From NCBI RefSeq assembly GCF_019703515.2, contig NC_059358.1, forward strand, positions 44,960,594 through 45,024,593: a stretch of DNA of 64,000 nucleotides. The letters are read 5' to 3'. This stretch comes from Myxocyprinus asiaticus (lineage: Eukaryota; Chordata; Actinopteri; Cypriniformes; Catostomidae). Of this stretch, positions 1 to 11,289 are shown piece by piece (position 1 is the stretch's first letter; every line of letters starts with the position of its first letter). A program made the translations under genes and the position numbers. The notes below the pieces were generated by a model. That model worked only from the letters and a program-made list of their open reading frames with translations, made no database searches and was not told where the DNA came from.

Positions 1-1711
1 TGCTTTTCCATTCAATACTACCCTGAAGATGACAAGTACCTACATCCACAGGAGACAAAATAGTAGCTGAACCCTCACAACCAATTCCGCCCAAAAGCAC
101 ACACACCCCCGACCCCCCGCATGGCACACCACCCCCAAAGATCGACGGCCGGCTGGATCTTCCGTGATAACTGTCCCTGAGTCCATGCCACGCCTAAGCA
201 GTGAAGCCCTGCCGGCTGCTCCTAAGAGCATCTTTTTTTTCACTTTTCTTTTTTTTCAGCTTTCTCTGCACATCTCTGCACCCACCCACCAGTGGCTACA
301 TGATGAATCCAGAGATCCAGCTTTGGGAATCAGCACTCACAATGTTGGGGGACAATTGAGGTGCTTCCCAACAGTGATTATATGATGTCAGGACACAGCT
401 CAGACATTCATGTTGCTTCAGTCTAGAAACCGACATTTTTACAAGCCCTCCATTCGTGGCCTGTTCAAACCTGGGCTTGACTAGTCCTCACAGACTGATC
501 TGTCGATTCCCTTTGTTCTAAGAACAGCCTGGACTTCTCCTGCTTATAGCCCAGGGTGATGGACTTTAGTGGCAGTTGTAAGACATTTCGTCCAAACAAT
601 GCTACATCTGAAAGATAACACGGCAAGCCCAGTCACTTCCTGATGTAACTGTTGGCAATGAGATGACAATGGTCTATCTTTTCCAAACCCTCTTTCAGCT
701 GCTTCAGATCCATCCCTGCCATTAGTTTTTTTATTTGCTGTATATTCTCTCACTAAACATCAAAAAGGCTGCTCTGCCAGCACCGGGTTTCTTTCCCCAT
801 CCACTGCAAATGATATCTGGTCACTCCTAACTCCCTTACTACACAAGGCTACACAATTTTGTTGGCTTAATCTTGATCTTGGCCCATGCCAAAAGCTCTT
901 CCAGCCTATACAATTGTCTATTTATACATGCAGCAGTCTGAAGGATGCTTGTGATGTCATCCATATTGCTGTGTGTTGGCAATCTCATCCCAGACTGTGC
1001 ACCGATTCCTCGGGCCATCTGTCTGGCACTAATTAGGATGATCTTGGATGCAGCTGTGAACAAGGATGGGAGACATCCCATCGCAATTCTTTTTTCTAGT
1101 TGGTGCCAACCAGTTGTGTACTCCTGTATCATATAACATATTTTCAGGTCCCCATAGTAACTGTATACCAAGCTCCTAATACACTCTCGTATATGGAAAA
1201 ACTCCAGTGAATAGCTGACGAGCTGGTGTGGAACCGATCCTTAGGCATTTTCCAGGTCCAGCCAGGCTACATGGAGGTCTTTCTTGTCTCTCTTAGCAGA
1301 TTGGATCTGCTCCCATATAATTGACACATGCTCCACACACACCAGAAAACCTGGTACGCCTGCCTTTTGGCAGGTTGTGTGTATATATATTCATTTTTTA
1401 GGAGGTAGTCACATCTTCCTTGCTAGCACCATAAAGAAAATCTTTCCCTCCACTTTCAGTAGAGCAATACTCCTAAACTTACCAGTGTTGGTGGATTACT
1501 GTTCTTTGGTTATAAAGATGGCCACTGCCCTGCGCCATTCCAATGGTATGCACTGCTTCTTCTATGCAAGTCTCAGTAGTATCCATAACAGTTGTGCACC
1601 TCTTATACAATCTATCTATAATGGCTTCGCTGGCTGCGGCCACAACAGTGTATTCAGTATCGCTGTGGTGCTCAACCAGGCTCTGTATCCTTCTTTTCTG
1701 ACCTGCTGCTG
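1..1711 (-). pseudogene. Decayed LINE-type reverse transcriptase, downstream part
   Basis: Read on the minus strand, frames between about 1700 and 430 give a broken but recognisable RT. There is a palm-like stretch with MGC and FTAA (about 1040-1085), an NMDD box near 956-967 where related proteins carry YMDD, and downstream text FGRN...LGYKQEK near 540-640. Several frame changes and stops separate these pieces, so no protein can be made. The similarity is to an RT family I have seen in fish proteins but cannot assign to a named LINE clade. It continues upstream (minus sense) at 4020-4750, beyond an inserted LINE. Positions 1-430 may be its tail but show no motif. Inference: an old, dead retroelement. 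Confidence 0.55.
1698..1711. repeat. Left target-site duplication (14 bp) of the I-like LINE
   Basis: CTGACCTGCTGCTG here is repeated exactly at 4020-4033. The two copies bracket the plus-strand LINE, and the interrupted minus-strand RT reads on across the second copy. Confidence 0.85.
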
Positions 1712-1840
1712 GAAAACCTTATCAGAGTTAAAATTTGCAGAGCACAGGCATGAAGATATATAAATTAAGCTAAGAAACAGAGCTGGAAACTGTTTGTATC
1801 AAGTCTGACAATAAATACATCAACAAAGAAAATATGGAAT

Positions 1841-2790
1841 GTGATTCGGAGAATGAAAGGAAAAGGAGGCAGATTGAAGATAAAACATATTAATGATCAC
1901 GGAACCCTACTGACCCTTAAACATGAAATAAACAATAAACTAGCAAAAACCTTTGAAAGGAACTCTTCAGTAGAAAACTATCATCCAAAATTTCAGAGAA
2001 TTTGGGCTCAACAAGAAACTACTGAATTAAATTACTACACTACAAATATGGAACTATACAATCAACCTTTTTCTAGGAAAAATCTTTTTCTTAAACTCCT
2101 TAAAGAGCTGCCATGATACTGCAGTCGGGCCGGACAAAATCCATTATCAATTTATGAAGCACTTACCCCAAAGTACCTTATCTTTACTCCCTGAAAATGT
2201 TAATGATGTCTGGAAGTCAAGAGATATTCCATCGTCTTGGCAAGAAGCAACAATCATACCTATACCCAAACCAGGCAAGGAACATACTGACCCCAACAAC
2301 TACCTTCCAATAGCTTTGACAAGCTGTCTGTGTAAAACCACGGAGAGGATGGTAAATAATCGTCTAGTCTGGAAGTTGAAGTCTGATCACCAGATAAGTG
2401 ACCTCCAGTGTGGTTTTAGAAGAGGAAGGAGCACTTTAGATCATCTTATTAGTTTAGAGTCATATATCCATGGTGGTTTCATCAAAAAAGAACACGTGGT
2501 AGCAGTTTTCTTTGACCTGGAAAAAAGCATTTGACACTACCTGGAAATACGGCATTCTAAGATATCTACATAAAATGGGGTTCAGGGGAAATCTGCCTAT
2601 ATTTATCTCCAAAGTTCTGTCTAACAGATGTTTTCGAGTTCAAATAGGAACCTCTATGTCAAATCTTCATATACAACAACAAGGAGTTCCTCAAGGAAGC
2701 ATTTATTCTGTCACCCTTTTTATGATTTTAATAGTATTGCAAATGCTATTGGGCCAAATATAATGTGTAGTCTCTATGTTTATGATGTTA
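1841..2790 (+). pseudogene. RT domain of the I-like LINE, frameshifted
   Basis: The first frame (1841-2113) ends at KELP. After a frame change the RT proper starts with VGPDKIHYQF and runs through IPIPKPGKEH, LTSCLCKTTERM and FRRGRSTLDH. Motif A is FFDLEK (about 2509-2526), then a frameshift, then DTTW. Motif B is GVPQGS (about 2683-2700). The catalytic YxDD box is read as YVYD at 2775-2786: the first aspartate codon is TAT, so polymerase activity would be lost even without the frameshifts. Confidence 0.8.
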
Positions 2791-3057
2791 AGATAAAGAC
2801 AAATCAACACAACCCAGCTTACATGCCAATTTTCCATCCACAGTATTTGCATTTGTATGAGACCAGACCCAGCTATATCAGACCATTTGGAATGCACATC
2901 AGACCACATATAGAAAACTTGGACATAAATCTTGATATTCTAATCCAGACTACCTTCTGCCCAATTCCCCCTTGAAGTTTAAATAAATTATGCATCAACC
3001 TGGAATTGACTTGCAATATCAACAGCATGTCCTTGACATAAGAAACCACCACCCCTG

Positions 3058-3844
3058 CCATAAACCTATATACACAGATGGGTCAAAATCAATCAGGTTT
3101 CCGCAGCAGCAGAGATTGATCATCTACACTATGGCATTCGCATCCCAGACCAAAGTTCCATTTTTACAGCAGAGGCCCGTGCTCTACTTCTGGCTCTGGA
3201 ATATACTGAAAATGCAAAACAGCGAACTTTATTGTACTCACTGACTCAAAATCCAGTCTTCAAGCACTGGAATCTTTGAAGATGGAACATCCCATTATTG
3301 TTGATATTTTAATGAAAGCAAATCAGCTGCAGAGAAACAATTACAACATAATCTTTTGTTGGATCCCAGGACATAGTGGTCTTCTTGGAAATGAGCAAGC
3401 AGACATGGTCGCTAAAAAAGCTCTTACAGAAAGAATTAAAGAGTGCAGATTCCCACCCTCGGACCTCAAGCCCATATTCAACCACTGTATTTTAAATAAG
3501 TAGCAAACAGAATGGGATGGAGTCTTAATAACAAACTATTAGAAATAAACAACCCTGTGGTTGGAATAAGATATATTTATCCCTTCAAATCTAGACATGA
3601 ACAAGTGGTGTACACAAGTTGTTGTATAGGCCACACTAGACTGACCCATGCATATTTATTGAAAGGTGAAGAACCACCAAAATGCCAATATTGTAACACC
3701 CCTTTGTCTGTGAAGCATGTGCTCCTGATCTGCCCTATTTTTAATGTCATGAGACAACGCTTTTTCTCTGGAAGAACCTTGAAAAACTTGTTTTGTAAGA
3801 TGTGCCCAGGAAAGCTCTTGGAATTTTATCAAATGTGCAACTAA
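3058..3844 (+). pseudogene. RNase H domain and C-terminal Cys/His segment of the I-like LINE
   Basis: The segment opens with YTDGSKS (about 3069), continues with LTDSKSSLQAL across a frame change near 3240, and has the conserved WIPGHSGLLGNEQAD block (about 3361-3405) of type I RNase H. The acidic residues and the histidine region are visible. A later frame (3512-3844) carries CQYC followed by KHVLLICP, a Cys-Cys-His-Cys arrangement common at the end of such polyproteins. In the living element RNase H would remove RNA from the RNA-DNA hybrid. Stops at 3244, 3503 and between frames mark it as dead. Confidence 0.8.
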
Positions 3845-4019
3845 AGGATCTTTTATAGAATTGATTTACTGTACTGGATTGAATAGTCTCCCTTTTTTCT
3901 ATGTATTGTTTTTGCAAGGTGTGTTGTATTTATGAATTGTTTGATTGCCACCTGTATATGCCATGAAATAGCCATTGTAGCTGATATGGCAATAAACATC
4001 AAACAAACAAAGAAACAAA

Positions 4020-4033
4020 CTGACCTGCTGCTG
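4020..4033. repeat. Right target-site duplication (14 bp) of the I-like LINE
   Basis: Identical to 1698-1711. It lies immediately after the A-rich LINE tail. Confidence 0.85.
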
Positions 4034-4750
4034 CAGTGTGAGGTTGTCTGGCTGTTCTTGCCCCATTTCATCCTCCCTTGATGAATCCCCATTTCATCCT
4101 CCCTTGATGAATCCGCAGATCCTTGTAAGTCGTTAGCCTTATTCACCCGTGACTGCATCTCCTATGGATCCTTTGTTCATTAACCATGGCCATTCCAGTC
4201 ATGTCCGTAGAGTCCATCCTAATTGGTCCATCTTCCATACCACCTCTCAGAAGACCACCAGGCTGTTTTTTCTTGGATTGTGCTCATAGTTGGTTAGGGC
4301 GTCCCCTATATGACTACCTGTGGTAAGGTAACTAGCTTGCCTATCCCTGTGTTGAATTTCCTGCAGTCAGTCTGTCTTTTCTGACTGCCTTCCAGTCTTT
4401 CCTGGACTCCAACTGTCCTATTCACTGTAGTCACTGGTCTCCCAGAATAATAATCAGTTGCTGATGCTGCACCCCCACCAGTGCCTTCAGTCTTCCAGTT
4501 ATGGGGTCATCAGCCGGGAGCCACCCATCACAGATGTTTTGCCCCATTAACCCTTTTGCATGTGATTTTCTCCTGTACTGATGTATCCCCCAGCATTTGA
4601 CTGTACGCTTCTGAGCCCAGCCTAGTGTATTCACACTGGTTTGAACGTACGTGCGAAAGGGCTAATTTCGTAACATCACCTGTTGGTGGGGCAGCAGTCT
4701 CTCTGCCACCCCTCACAGTTGGACACCGGATCCTTTCCACTGCTTCTCAT
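4034..4750 (-). pseudogene. Upstream continuation of the minus-strand RT element
   Basis: Minus-strand frames here (about 4160-4034 and 4740-4430) lead into the interrupted RT reading at 1697, with text such as TTSHCSSRS crossing the insertion point. No enzymatic motif is visible. A 26-bp stretch is tandemly duplicated at 4061-4086 and 4087-4112. The assignment rests on the continuity of the interrupted frame, so this may be the N-terminal or 5' untranslated part of the same element. Confidence 0.4.
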
Positions 4751-6852
4751 TCTTCAACAATTCACAGTGTGTGCATTTACATGTTCTTACATTGATTAGA
4801 TTTTTGCCAATTGCGCCGATTTTGCATTTCATGGAAGCACTGTAACCCACGTTCTTACCGGCTTATCCAATGTACACATGTGTTTTGCACATGCGTATTC
4901 ATTGTTTGACATCAAAAGCAGAAAATAACATTATTATTCCAAGTGTCATGTAAACGGGTTAAATTAGGATTTCAAAGGTGGGGGAACCCTAAAATCGGGT
5001 GATGTCACAACCCCTAAGAAAAGGGTGAGCAACTGATTACATATTATGCAATTTCTATGAAACAGAGATTGGACCATGGTGCAATACAGAACATTCGTCT
5101 ATGTGTGGGGGTGCATTGTCGCATGCTGCTCTCGAATATGCTGCCTCTACTAGCGTCCGCAACTAACTAGAGCGAAGCATAATGAACTTGAAATATTTTA
5201 AATATATGCTAAACAGAGACATAATGTGTCAAATGGATCCAACAAAATAAGGTAATGGAAAATAATAAATGTAATGGATTGACAACACAGTGTTCAAAAC
5301 AATGTCCTTACCTTATCTGGATTCAGTATGTTAAGCCTATAAAAATGATTTGTGTTTTGAGCTGTCAGGTCAGATTTGGCGCAAAATCGCTGGCTTATGT
5401 CATTCATCCTTGTAACATAACATCATGTTCGTAAACACAGAAATGAAGAGCCAGCTGTCACGTGTTCCAGCAGGAGAAACTACGCTCTTCACTTCAGTAG
5501 TCAAACTCACACAGTTCAGGACAGCATTGCTGCAGTCTGGATGGATGTATATCTGTTATCCATTTGGTGAAGTTGTTTACCTGCCATAATGCTTGGAGAT
5601 GTTTTCAGGTAGGGTTGTTGAAGCATATATTGGTTGTCATGCTTTTATGAATTAAACATTATATGTGTGTTAACCTATCGCAATGTCTCTACATTGTCTG
5701 GTAAAATTACTGTAACATGTTTTTTTCTCAGAGAACTAGTATAGAATAACATGAGTTAGTTATAGAATAGTTTCCCTTGGCATAAGCCCCATTCAGTGTC
5801 AGGATTCTCGCTCGAACCATCAGAACCTGCCGGAAGGCGATGACGGCAAGGTAGTGGAGTCTACCTCCCACAACAGGATGGGACTTAAACTGTTGATGTT
5901 GGGGTGGTGGTGGTGGTGGGTGAAGCAACGTGGCATACAAACCACAGCTGTGGGACCTTAAAAGGCATAGGCTAAATAATGATTGGATGAGATTCCAGAA
6001 TTGAATGAATGAATGACGTAATGCTACTATGAGTCCCCTGCGAGAATTATCGTTTAGGCCTCCATTACTAATATGCATGACTTCTGAAATTGACTTCTTT
6101 TAATTGTTATTTTGCATATTTAAGCATATTATTTTCATGTTTGAAGTATATTATATCCCCATCATTATTGAATCCTCGTTTTATGTTTTTAGTTTATGGT
6201 GTTATTGTGTGTATTGCACAGATGTATTGTTGTAGTATTACTGTTCACTTGTCTTATCAACTGAGGCTGTAAAATTTCATATCAAATTAATAAAGTCTTC
6301 CGTTGAACTCGTATCAGCCATATCAAGAGTTTCACCTCTTAAATTGATCTGTGTAGTACAGTACAAACATTAATAGTAGATAAAACACTTGAATAATCAC
6401 ATTAAATTATGCTGGTAACTGATGGTGGTTTGTCATCGATGTAGAAGTGCTTTGAGTGTAGTCAGAAAAGCACTATAAGTGTAAAATTCATTTATTCAAC
6501 ATATGTAAATAAGAGTATTTTATATCTTCATCAAAGCAAGTAATATTTCAGTTTTAAATGTTTAATTGTACAGCATAATATCAACATGCAAATAGTACAT
6601 TAAGACAGCTCTGAGTATCTCCCCGTCATGAACACACACAGGTGATATCCAGGTAAGTTCAAATCATGAGATTTGTCTGTGCAGAAGAGCAGTGCCGAAA
6701 CACGACTGACGTTAAGTTTTTTTCCGCAAATTGCCAGCGGTTTTAAATTTCAACCACATGTCGCTAGCAAGCTCAAAGTTACATAGTGCAGCTTTAAATA
6801 AGCTGATTTTTGGCAGTAATCAGTGTATTGGTGTACATGTAAACAGATTCAT
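4751..6852. other. Gene-free interval
   Basis: About 2.1 kb with no supported gene. It is moderately AT-rich, with a short TGG repeat near 5902-5920. Phrases such as CATGTAAACGGGTTAA near 4950 look like ends of small non-autonomous DNA transposons, but I could not pair terminal repeats with confidence. Confidence 0.4.
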
Positions 6853-6958
6853 TAGCCCTATTCGGACGGCAATTATTTTACATGGGGACATGAGGTAATT
6901 CCAGCATTTACAGGGGGTAGTCAGTGATTTTATTGCCGTCCGGATTAGAAATGTTGGT

Positions 6959-7165
6959 GTTCCCTATCTGTCACCCACTCAATGTTGTGTCGATGTAGTG
7001 ACACTAGGGGTCACTCTTGGGAGCCCGAGACACCTCTGGTCTTTGATAAAAGGCCAATGAAAATTAGTGAGTGGTATTTGCATGCCACTCCCCCAGACAT
7101 ACGGGTATAAAAGGAGCTGATATGCAACCACTAATTCAGATTTTCTCTTCGGAGCCAAACGGTCA
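6959..7165 (+). repeat. Left inverted terminal repeat of DIRS copy 1
   Basis: The stretch from GATGTAGTGACACTAGGGG through CCAATGAAAATT to the TATA region is the reverse complement of about 11335-11500, with a few differences. The outermost 54 bases (6959-7012) are instead matched in the internal complementary region at 11171-11224. Confidence 0.85.
7106..7114 (+). promoter_or_regulatory. TATA-like box in the left DIRS repeat
   Basis: TATAAAAGG lies about 280 bases before the gag start and is conserved in the corresponding repeats of copies 2 (14389-14397) and 3 (25333-25341, minus). This position suits a promoter within the terminal repeat reading into gag. Confidence 0.6.
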
Positions 7166-7391
7166 TGCTCACTGAGCTGAATTACTACTGTTCATTCACC
7201 TCTGCTGGATCTGACGGCATATTTCAGCGGCTTCTCCCTCTTCTGCACTAGTGCACTGCAGAGAACGCCCCTGGGCACTTTGGCAGAAAAAAGAGAGTAT
7301 ATTTTCTGAAAGTTTATTTCTCTAAAAGAGTATATTTCTCTAAAAGAGCGGCACACACGGAACGTCTTTTTAAAGACGCGTCGTTTTAAAG

Positions 7392-9480
7392 ATGCCTTTC
7401 CGATTGTGTGTTATTCCTGGTTGCAGTCATTATCTCTCAACTTCAGATGGTCATGATCGCTGTCTTTCGTGTCTGGGCGTGACCCACATGGAGGCAGCAT
7501 TCGTGGATGGTTCATGTTCTCACTGCGAGAACATAACCATGGCAACGTTGCGGTCACCCCAGCGGCTCCCCGCCTCGGTCCTTCTACCTACGGGTTTGAG
7601 GCCAGCGCGGCAAGCACTGGGGGCAATTTGGGGACCCCAACGTGATCGCCTCCGCCGGGTATCCCCCCGTGGACCTCCCATTCCTCAGCATGCTCGTCTG
7701 CCCCAGTCGGGCTTCCGGATGAGTCCGCCGGCTCGTCTCACGGCGAGTCTGGCCTCTTGTTCGGAGCCCACGAAGATAATGAGCTCTCGAGTGCAGCATC
7801 GGAGAGTGGGCTTGTCCAGTCGGATGCAGAATCCTCAGCTGGGCTCCCCCCTCGGGGATGATTGCCCAGTCACAGGCTGATGCAGAAATGATGGACATGC
7901 TTTCCCAGGTGGCTGCGAGTGTCGGGTTAGCGTGGAACCCTCCACTCTCCCCTGAACCCTCACGGCTCGATGATTGGTTCCTGGGCTTGCGGCACCACTC
8001 AAAGCAGCCACGCCCCGCTCCAGTGCCTTTCTTCCCGGAAGTGCACGAGGAGCTGACGAAATCATGGGGGCACCTTTTACTGCCCGGCACCGATTCCTCA
8101 GTTCCCCCGCCCTCACTAACCTCAATGGTGGGGCGGCCAGGGGCTATACGGTGATTCCCCCGGTGGATAAGGTGCTCGCAGTGCACCTATGCCCGCAGAG
8201 CACCGCCACCTGGCGCGGACACCCTAAGCTCCCGTCCAAGCCCTGTAGGTTCATGTCGTCCCTGACGGCTAAAGCCTACAGCGCTGCTGGACAAGCCACC
8301 TCTGCCCTGCACACCATGGCTCTCCTGCAGGTCCACCAAACCAAGGCTTTAAAAGAACTGCACGAGGGTAGTTCCATCCCAGATTTGATGCAGGAACTAC
8401 GCTCGGCGGCCAACCTCGCTCTCTGAGCGACGAAGGTCACGGCGCGGTCTCTCGGGCGGACGATGGCCACATTAGTGGTCCAGGAGTGCCACCTTTGGCT
8501 CAACCTGGTCGAGATGGGTGAGGCCGACAAGACACGGTTCCTTGCTGCCCCCATTTCCCATGCTGGCCTATTCGGCGACACCGTCGAGGACTTTGTCCAG
8601 CAGTTCTCGGCGGTGAAGCAGCAGACAGAGGCTATCCGGCAGATCCTGCCCCGGCGTGGCTCAAGATCCCGCACCCCATCTGCTCGTTGCCAAGGGCGTC
8701 CCCCTGCGGTGACTGCACCGGCTCTGCTGCAGCCCGCCCCTTTGGCCCGGCCCCGGTGTGGAGCCCACCGCAGGAAGCAGACGCCACCCGTCTCACAGTC
8801 GGCTGCTAAGGACCCACGGAGGTCGTCAAAGCGCCCCTGAGACAGGCAACCCAGGGATGAAGAAATCCACTCGCCTGGAGCTGGTAAGAAGACCACTCCA
8901 TCCCCCGGTGGAGGGCAGGGTGGAGAATCTTTTGTTGCCTTTTTGTTTGATTTCGCCGCATGCCCAAGTGGCTGCAGTACCCAACATTTCAGCAAAAGAG
9001 CGGTTTCCTTCGCCCCTGGGTCACATACCCAGTGTGCACGGTCGTCATCACGACTACCGTCCACGGGTTTTTCCTTGCAGGATTGGCGCTCCAGCGGTGG
9101 ACTTCCCGCCCCTGAGTGCCCAGTTATGGCACACAGCCGCCCTCGATGTGGCAGTCTCCACGGGTTATGAGGACAGGCCTCTTCCTCCCCCGTCCCAGGA
9201 TGTTCTGGGGGTGGTCACAAGGAGCCAGGTAAGTGCTTCGATGTCCCCAGACTCAGCACGGCCACGACATGGTGTGGCACCTTGAGCTCCGCCCCACTGC
9301 GAGGTCCCACCTGCCGGTACATCTAATGGCGTTGTCCCCTTGGTCCCCCTTGCACAGAACTTGGATGCGTGGCTTGCGCTTTCCAATCCGTCACGATGGC
9401 TGGTCCGGACCATCTGACTCGGCTATGCGATTCAGTTCACCAGGCGCCCGCCCAGGTTCAGCGGTATCCACTTCACCTTG
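7392..9480 (+). pseudogene. DIRS copy 1 gag-like gene and start of pol, broken
   Basis: The start ATG at 7392 gives a Cys/His-rich N-terminus (CVIPGCSH, GHDRCLSCLG, SCSHCEN) that looks metal-binding, followed by a Pro/Ser-rich region. Frame changes occur near 7850 and 8075. The next frame (about 8080-8840) carries AKAYSAAGQATSALHTM and LFGDTVEDF, shared by all copies here. A TGA at about 8424 sits where copy 3 has an Arg codon, a CpG-type change. The last frame, up to 9480, has the pre-RT text NLDAWLAL and AIQFTRRPP and then stops at the deletion. Gag would coat element RNA; this one cannot be translated whole. Confidence 0.75.
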
Positions 9481-9484
9481 TGGT

Positions 9485-10468
9485 GGTAGACACGATCAAT
9501 CAGGCTAGGGCCCCCTCTACGAGGCGCCTGTATGCCTTTAAGTGGCGTCTGTTTGCTAAGTGGTGTTCTTCCCGATGGGAAGACCCCAGAGATGTGCAGT
9601 CGGATCAGTGCTTTCCTTCCTGCAGGAGAGGTTGGAAGGGAGGCTGTCCCCTTCCACCTTGAAGGTGTATGTTGCCGCCATAGCAGAACACCATGACGCA
9701 GTCGATGGTATGTCCTTAGGGAAGCACGACCTGATCATCAGGTTCCTGAGAAGTGCCAGGAGGCTGAATCCCTCCAGACCGCACCTTGTTCCCTCATGGG
9801 ACCTCTCTGTAGTTCTTCAGGGTCTACAGAGAGCCCCCTTTGAGCCTTTGCAGTCAGCTGAGCTTAAGACACTCTCCTTGAAGACTGCCCTCCTGACTGT
9901 GCTCACTTCCATCTCTTGGGTAGGAGACCTGCAAGCGTCCTCTGTCAGCGAAACGTGCCTGGAGTTCGGTCCGGGCTACTCTCACGTGATCCTGAGACCC
10001 CAACCGGGCTATGTGCCCAAGGTCCCCACGACCCCTTTTAGGGACCAGGTGGTGAACCTGCGAGCGCTGCCCCAGGAGGAGGCAGACCCAGCCCTGTCGT
10101 TGCTGTGTTCGGTAGGCACTTTACGCATCTATTTGGATCGCACGCAGAGCTTTAGGATCTCTGAGCAGCTCTTTGTCTGCTTTGGTGCACAGCGGAAAGG
10201 AAGCACTGTCTCCAGGCAGAGGATCGCCCACTGGCTCATTGATGCCATAGCTATGGCATATAACGCCCAGGACATGCTGCCCCCGGTAGGGCTACGAGCC
10301 CATTCTACCAGGGGTGTAGTGGTCTCCTGGGCCCTGGGCAGGGGTGCCTCTCTATCAGACATTTGCAGCGCAGCAGGCTGGGCAACACCCAACACCTTTG
10401 CAAGGCTGTACAACCTCCGGGTGGAACCGGTTTCGTCCCAGGTATTGGCACACAATACAAGTGGATAA
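9485..10468 (+). CDS. DIRS tyrosine recombinase, open but with Arg-I changed
   Basis: An open frame from ATG 9560 encodes 302 residues; its first part overlaps recombinase text read in another frame at 9485-9600 (INQARAPSTRRLYAFKW), so the true N-terminus is uncertain. SPSTLKVYVAAIAEHHD (about residues 30-46) is the SAM-like N-terminal domain. The catalytic domain shows HSTR (His248 to Arg251), GW at 273-274 and the nucleophile region FARLYNL with Tyr284. The first catalytic Arg is expected in a KRVGDLQ box; this copy reads SWVGDLQ at 119-125, whereas copy 3 keeps KRVGDLQ. In this family the enzyme integrates the circular DNA intermediate. I infer an inactive or altered enzyme despite the open frame. 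Confidence 0.82.
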
Positions 10469-11170
10469 GCCTGGGATAGCCGGCCGGGTGTATTGCTTGC
10501 ACATAGCGTCTTCCACCTCTTTTGAACTGAAGATGTGTGCCATTAATTCCCAGTATGTTCCCTGGTTGACTTCCTCCGAGCCCTGTGGCAGTCGAGTTTT
10601 CGGAGAGACTTGCTGCCATCCCAGTACACGTGCTAACTAAGAGTCCTGTTCTGGGGCAGGTGCTCCGCATGTGGCGGTTCCCTGTAAGGCAAACCCCATG
10701 CGATGTATATCTTCTGCTAATTAGTTTCCCTGTTGGCAAACTGCATCTTCCTTGGGCAGAGCCCCTCTGCCCCAGTCTCCATGTTTGAAGTAACTCTTCC
10801 CCCATTGGGCAGGATCTACCTTGAAGACTCTCCACATGGTCGGCAAGACCATGTGACGTATTTTTCCACTTAAATATCCCCCCCTCTCTTTGGGCGAGGT
10901 GTGGTCTCCGCGGTGTCCTCCCCTTGGGAGGGACACCCCCCGACTAGACCTGGCGGCCCAGTCGGATAATCCCCCTTCTTTTTTAAGGAGTGGAAAAAAA
11001 GAAGGGGAAAAGAGGCCACGACTAGGTTAGCCTGTCTCTATCACTCATAACTATGTTGGGGGAGGTGACGTGTCAGCCTGGTGAGCTGGCTACGAGGCAC
11101 ACAGTGGTCTGCCGTCACACACCGCCAGTTCACGTAACACAGTTCAGCCAGTTGTGGCGTTTCGTATAGG
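10469..11170 (+). other. 3' untranslated region of DIRS copy 1
   Basis: There is no further gene. The stretch is shared, in reverse orientation, with 19607-20360 of copy 3, including a poly-pyrimidine/purine segment near 10975-11015. It belongs to the element between the recombinase and the internal complementary region. Confidence 0.6.
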
Positions 11171-11272
11171 GACCTCTAGTGTCACTACATCGACACAACG
11201 TCGAGTGAGTGACAGATAGGGAACGTCACGGTTACTTGCGTAACCTCCGTTCCCTGATGGAGGGAACGAGAC
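11171..11272. repeat. Internal complementary region of DIRS copy 1
   Basis: Positions 11171-11224 are the reverse complement of the left end 6959-7012 (about 5 differences). Positions 11225-11272 are the reverse complement of the right end 11505-11552. They meet at GGGAAC|GTCACGG, which is the sequence a circle junction would have. In DIRS elements this region serves as template to restore the ends during circle formation. Confidence 0.85.
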
Positions 11273-11289
11273 ATTGTGTCCCTCCTGCC

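Larger units (their letters stand above)
1712..4019 (+). mobile_element. 5'-truncated RNase H-bearing LINE (I/Jockey-like group)
   Basis: This is a 2.3-kb non-LTR retrotransposon copy bounded by a perfect 14-bp target duplication. It contains an RT region, an RNase H domain and a short Cys/His-rich C-terminus, and ends in a simple A-rich tail (AATAAACATC then AAAC-type repeats, 3988-4019). RNase H downstream of RT is typical of the I, R1, LOA and Tad groups. No endonuclease or ORF1 is present, as expected of a 5'-truncated insertion. Frameshifts near 2113 and 2530, and a mutated RT active site, make it inactive. It is younger than the minus-strand RT it interrupts. Confidence 0.85.

Noticed and set aside
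40..385. Short ORFs near the window start as host exons
   Set aside because: No conserved motif or splice context. They overlap a decayed minus-strand retroelement.
8276..9064. A 262-residue minus-strand ORF
   Set aside because: Antisense shadow of the GC-rich DIRS gag. The equivalent antisense frame is not preserved as a protein in the other copies.
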